Source: Bacteroidota bacterium (GTDB lineage: Bacteria > Bacteroidota > Bacteroidia > Chitinophagales > Chitinophagaceae). Taken from it: DNA of 64,000 nucleotides. The first letter of the stretch is position 1. Every line of letters begins with the position of its first letter. This document shows, in pieces, positions 61,701 through 64,000 of the stretch. Both the position numbers and the translations under genes were made by a program. Where the stretch lies: NCBI GenBank assembly GCA_018268055.1, contig JAFDXF010000006.1:87222-151221 (forward strand). Direction: 5' to 3'. Under the pieces are notes generated by a model. That model was not told the origin of the DNA. It did no database searches and was given only the letters and a program-made list of their open reading frames with translations.

Positions 61701-64000
61701 TCATTTAATGTGAAATTCTATAGTAATAGTGCCGGTATGCCCGGAGCTGCAGTTGCTACTTTTAATAATGTAACAACTTTTGTAAAATCCGGTGATAATT
61801 ATACAATCACACTTCCTACAAGTGCAGTGCTTGCTGGCGGTAATACTTATTGGGTAGAGGCACAGATAAATATGGATTATAATCCTAATGGCCAATGGTA
61901 TTGGAGTTATTTTGGAAAAAATGCAATCGGAAATGAATTTGTATGGAGAAATCCGGGCGGTGCCTTTGGTACGTCTTGCACATCATTTGGTTATGCCAGC
62001 ACTTGCTTACCAACTACCGGAAAGAATCTTATATTCACACTTACCGGAAATAATGGTGCTATCAGCACTCCTACCTACAGCATAGTATGGAGCGCAGGTG
62101 CATTAGCTCAAGGCTTTACAAATGTTACCAATGCAACGTTGCCTGCAAGCCCATTAAGTCTTGCAGTTCCGAGTGGAGCAGCAGCAGGTACTTACAGTGG
62201 TACAATAACAGTAACTAATGCAGCAGGATGCACCAGCACACCTGCACAGAATTTTACAGTAACGATCAACCCGATGCCTTCTGTAAATACAGTAAGCAAT
62301 CAGAATGTTTGTAATAATACATCAACTGCAGCAGTAACATTCAGCGGCCCTGTTGCAGGTACTGTTTACAGTTGGACAAATAGTACACCATCTATTGGTT
62401 TGGCAGCAAGCGGCACCGGCAATATTGCAGCATTTACCGCAGTTAATGCTACCAATGCTCCTGTAACAGCAACGATTACAGTTACACCTTCTTACACTAG
62501 TGGTGGAGTAACATGTACAGGTTCTCCTAAGACGTTTACAATAACAGTGAACCCTACACCGAATGCAGTTGCTACACCTGCAACACAAACTAAATGTAGC
62601 GGTACAGCTATTACTACAATCGTGTTAAGTGGTAACGTAAGCGGTACTACTTACAACTGGACAAGAGATAATAATGCGAACGTAACAGGTATTGCGGCAA
62701 GCGGCAGTGGTAACATCAGTGGTACATTAGTAAATACTACAAACGTAGCACAGACAGTAATCTTTACCATTACGCCAACAGCAAACGGATGTCCGGGTAC
62801 ACCAATTACAGCAACAGTAATCGTGAATAAAGCACCAACTGTAACTTGTCCTGCGAATGTAACAGTGAACAGTACTACAGGCCTTTGCGGTGCAGTAGTA
62901 ACATATCCTGCAGCTACAGCAGTAGGAGCACCGACACCAACGATTACTTATTCTCAAGCTAGTGGTACGTTCTTCCCTGTAGGAACTACAACAGTAACCG
63001 TTACAGCAACCAACAGTTGCGGTGTAAATACTTGCACATTCACCGTTACAGTATTGGATGTAGAGCCACCGGTGATTACCTGTCCTGCAAACATTACGAA
63101 GAACAATGATCCGAATATATGTGGTGCGGTAGTAACATATAGTTTGCCGATAGCCTCAGACAACTGTGCGGCAGGTACGCCTGTTACTTTGCAACAAACA
63201 GCATCACAAACACCGGTTGCGGGCTCTGTTTCATGTAATGCAGGTGGTATTCATGACGATAATAGTTATTGGAGAGCTTATAATTTAGCACCACTTAACT
63301 TGACAGGGCCGCTGACTATAAATAATGTTCAGTTTGGCATAGAGCAAGCAACAGCAGGTACAGGCAGTTCTCAACCCGCAACGATTCGTTTATATACCCA
63401 AACTACTGGTACATTCCCTGGAGGAACAAGAACACAGGTATATTCACAAAACATAACAATACCGAACCAGAGTTTAACAACTATGACTGTGCCATTGACG
63501 ACACCACCGTCTGTGCCGGCAAATGCGGTATTGATTGTAGAATTATTTACTCCTGCCGGAGGCAATAACAGCTTCTTTGTGGGTAGCAATACATCTGCAC
63601 AGACCGGCCCTAGTTATATATCAGCGACAGCTTGTGGCATCACAACGCCAACAGATTTGGCAAGTATCGGCTTCCCGAATATGCACTTAATATTGAATGT
63701 GGGCGGCACAGTACCTGGTACCATAACAGTGACACAGATAGCGGGCTTACCAAGCGGTGCTACCTTCCCTGTAGGCACAACAACCAATACCTACAAGGCA
63801 ACAGATGGAGCAGGCAACTCATCTACATGTTCATTCACTGTAACGGTAAATGATGTACAAGCGCCGGTGATTACATGTCCGGGAAATATTACCGCTACTA
63901 CACCTGCAGGTTCATGTACTGCGGTAGTGAACTATGCTGTAACAGCAACAGATAACTGCCCTGGAGTAACAACAAGCCTTGTAAGTGGCTTAGCAAGTGG
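55761..64000 (+). CDS. Giant secreted modular protein: beta-helix, PKD, SprB, HYR domains (5' part)
   Basis: Open frame from the ATG at 55761 to the window end, at least 2746 codons without a stop. Signal peptide: MRKIYFLLITVFIASIANAQ. Approximate modules: right-handed beta-helix region 1 (34-740, ending DIGADEF), a beta-sandwich (747-870), beta-helix region 2 (877-1437, ending DMGADEF), an Ig-like unit (1447-1517), two PKD-like units (1518-1691), a SprB repeat (1692-1773), an Ig-like unit, a jelly-roll-like region (1887-2163), more PKD-like units, and HYR domains from 2362. Rich in Thr, Gly, Asn and Ala. Surface adhesin or type IX cargo is inferred; the C-terminal sorting domain is outside the window. 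Confidence 0.9.
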   Translation, partial: MRKIYFLLITVFIASIANAQLIGSKSIPGDYATIAAAVTDLNTQGVGAGGVTFNVAGGYTESITAPIAITATGTLANPIVFQKSGGGANPLVTRTDAGSNATSTIGGLGDAVISLSGTDFITFDGIDVAAGNSGIEYGYYTSKPSATDGCKNVTIINATITMTKGTSAYVMGIYIGNGTTAVGNATGVAATTVAGANENITLQNNTVQNVHAGIYVRGATGYYDQNISVIGNTIQNFGGGNASTTYGVYYIYANNTNTSTNVINNAGGGGSAHGSTLYGVFVSTASGTLTANGNAITMANNSTSSATYYIYSGNTVTSEDISNNVFGAGTLSSTGSVYLIYSSNGTNNKTSNNNATTGTINRTGASGTFYGYYNLGSPTGGTAVITNNNFSNISLAGTTVFNGIYYYTSVSQLGKVNNNTVQNINIGTGTSFGIALNTVAAGSECNQNTVSDVSTGGAFTGIQFTAASNGLTAQGNKIFNLSSTGASLVTGLLHSAGTTSNIYKNKIYGLSVNNAGGTVYGVSIAGGTTVNLYNNLIGSLTAPISTNSADAIRGISITSATATTTLNISYNTVYLNASSSGANFSTSALFHTVNATATTATLVMRDNILYNSSTASGSGITSAYRRSGTALNNYGAASNNNAFYAGTPGTANVIFYDGTNSDQTLAAYKTRVASRDALSVTESVTFLSTTGSNAYYLHIDPTVATQLESGGTPIAGITDDFDGDSRNPNFPDIGADEFLGIPIDLMAPNITYTTLPNTLCNANVTLVATIIDASGINTSAGTKPRLYYKKSTDANTFAGNTSGDNGWKYVEASNASSPFSFTTNYALLQSAVSGGDVIQYFVVAQDLATTPNVGINSGNFATAPTSVALTATAFPITGAINSFNVLGGGVSGTVTIGAAGTYTSLTGAGGLFAAINASGLTGNVTANIIDASVTETGLNPLNPITYGCGGGTYTLTIKPGSGVTPTVTGSLASSALVRIFANNVIIDGSNNGTTSRDMTITNTNTTSPSVLLIGSLGANVITNVTAKNCIIVNGANTATALVVSDGTTSGSPGNFNNITIDNNDIRLAYIGLYCNANPVSGNGNGLTITNNLLNTSGANSIRLVGIYMQGVDGANITSNTIGNMANTVDASNETGIWLATGVVNTTVTNNTLSNISGTAGAPRGIAISSAGNNSGLVIKSNTFSGITTSSTGTVTAINLFSTTSGVEISANKITNIKNTNNGGYGSNGIWLQSTAANAATKVFNNFISDVASYGYTLSGPGDNGYGLIATAGAGYSIYYNSILLNNSQNVDGYPAAINITSGVSASGAIDLRNNLLINRQAVGVNRYAIYSSAANTVFSNIDNNDYYSAGPNLGNIGGTDRANIAAIQAGFGGNTKSISFNPSFASATDLHLTNANGDNWCLNGAGVAIAGVTTDIDGATREAAPKGPDMGADEFTPTGFTVTNPAAACPSNTVDLTAAAVTAGSMSGLTFTYFTDAAATLALATPNAVGTAGTYYIKASNGTCSLILPVVVSFNALPTPTLSGPASACQGSTGKVYTTQSGMTGYVWTVSAGGTITAGGTATDNTVTVTWNTTGAQTVSVNYTDGNGCTASTATVYNVTVNTLPTPTLSGPATPCAGSTGNVYTTESGMTGYVWTVSAGGTITAGGTATDNTVTVTWNTAGPQTVSVNYADGNGCSAASATVYNVTVNPKPTVNGTVTEATTCVSADGAINISVTGTPGPYTYSWTTIGGSGLNPGAQNQSGLTVGVYTVVVTDQTTNCSATASYTLLGPGGCAICPTVGSLVTNPSISACLNASVALNVSGLTAMGNTYGITFKYSTSLLTDPYSGGTVIATVANGALGSGGSTASTTTSFATSGLYYLYAILSPSPADPNCRPFAMAPLTVNDLPTITTGTNPVVCAGTTSALLPFTTTNISGSADGPLFVQYAAKASDVTSQNFETSLDAYDAEAGDDFNVPTGSTWNVNKVYVEGTHSIGSGIAASFNVKFYSNSAGMPGAAVATFNNVTTFVKSGDNYTITLPTSAVLAGGNTYWVEAQINMDYNPNGQWYWSYFGKNAIGNEFVWRNPGGAFGTSCTSFGYASTCLPTTGKNLIFTLTGNNGAISTPTYSIVWSAGALAQGFTNVTNATLPASPLSLAVPSGAAAGTYSGTITVTNAAGCTSTPAQNFTVTINPMPSVNTVSNQNVCNNTSTAAVTFSGPVAGTVYSWTNSTPSIGLAASGTGNIAAFTAVNATNAPVTATITVTPSYTSGGVTCTGSPKTFTITVNPTPNAVATPATQTKCSGTAITTIVLSGNVSGTTYNWTRDNNANVTGIAASGSGNISGTLVNTTNVAQTVIFTITPTANGCPGTPITATVIVNKAPTVTCPANVTVNSTTGLCGAVVTYPAATAVGAPTPTITYSQASGTFFPVGTTTVTVTATNSCGVNTCTFTVTVLDVEPPVITCPANITKNNDPNICGAVVTYSLPIASDNCAAGTPVTLQQTASQTPVAGSVSCNAGGIHDDNSYWRAYNLAPLNLTGPLTINNVQFGIEQATAGTGSSQPATIRLYTQTTGTFPGGTRTQVYSQNITIPNQSLTTMTVPLTTPPSVPANAVLIVELFTPAGGNNSFFVGSNTSAQTGPSYISATACGITTPTDLASIGFPNMHLILNVGGTVPGTITVTQIAGLPSGATFPVGTTTNTYKATDGAGNSSTCSFTVTVNDVQAPVITCPGNITATTPAGSCTAVVNYAVTATDNCPGVTTSLVSGLAS
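60312..60572 (+). repeat. Tandem PKD-like unit 1 of the giant protein
   Basis: 261 bp (87 residues), starting PTPTLSGPASACQGSTG and containing GMTGYVWTVSAGGTITAGG. Followed in frame by a near-identical unit. Confidence 0.9.
60573..60833 (+). repeat. Tandem PKD-like unit 2 of the giant protein
   Basis: 261 bp, exactly the same length as the preceding unit, with only scattered substitutions (for example PTPTLSGPATPCAGSTG). It suggests recent tandem duplication within the gene. Confidence 0.9.

Noticed and set aside
56177..63589. Many minus-strand and alternative-frame open frames inside the last 8 kb
   Set aside because: They are shadows of the continuous plus-strand frame from 55761; the composition of that repetitive Thr/Gly/Asn-rich gene yields few stops on the other strand.

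Overview
The window is AT-rich bacterial chromosome from a member of the Bacteroidota, most likely a Chitinophagaceae-type organism. The support is the family content: gliding lipoprotein GldB, a DUF3098-ftsX-uppP cluster, Bat/MoxR genes, SprB-repeat and HYR proteins with the look of type IX secretion cargo, TlpA-type thioredoxin proteins, OmpA lipoproteins, few Shine-Dalgarno sequences, and TAnnTTTG-type promoter boxes. No species can be named from the sequence alone.

Layout. 1-4120 is the distal part of a cytochrome c oxidase operon (heme O synthase, two subunit III proteins, subunit IV, SCO, DUF420). 4173-9183 carries a BON/SH3 lipoprotein pair, a DUF488 protein, an FMN glutamate-synthase-like protein and a PLP decarboxylase. 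9268-14848 holds a TlpA-like thioredoxin, a ferredoxin/U32 peptidase-like hydroxylation pair, an AI-2E family permease and an L,D-transpeptidase-like protein. 14913-19274 is a minus-strand operon: cmoA, an isoprenylcysteine methyltransferase relative, pxpC, pxpA and an NRAMP-type transporter, with pxpB conspicuously missing. 19372-28175 contains an ArsC/Spx-like protein, an MFS pump, two OmpA proteins, recA, an OB-fold membrane protein, YceI, TMEM175 and an outer-membrane barrel. A CAU tRNA at 28318-28391 diverges from the rimP-nusA-infB operon, followed by a SurA-like isomerase and apaG.

35357-42970 has gldB, nadE, a short MoxR-DUF58-BatD-like-BatA set, and rsgA. 43079-47975 has small hypotheticals, a gamma-carbonic anhydrase, a class III aminotransferase, a ParE-type toxin-antitoxin pair, ruvC and a YbhN-like flippase relative. 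47972-52539 is a minus-strand envelope cluster (metallo-beta-lactamase fold, MFS, uppP, DUF3098, ftsX). leuS follows at 52819-55551. The final 8.2 kb is one uninterrupted open frame, at least 2746 codons, for a giant secreted modular protein that runs off the right edge.

The most interesting observations are these. (1) A toxin-antitoxin pair sits exactly between two 45-bp direct repeats made from the 3' end of the aminotransferase gene, and the antitoxin is only 56 codons. (2) The giant mosaic protein has an HYR domain split by a foreign-looking insert. (3) Terminator-like hairpins lie directly before rimP and sco, suggesting attenuation. (4) ruvC apparently starts at a non-ATG codon. (5) The pxp operon lacks pxpB. 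Most of the rest is ordinary housekeeping content. I did not find a CRISPR array, prophage, insertion sequence or rRNA gene.
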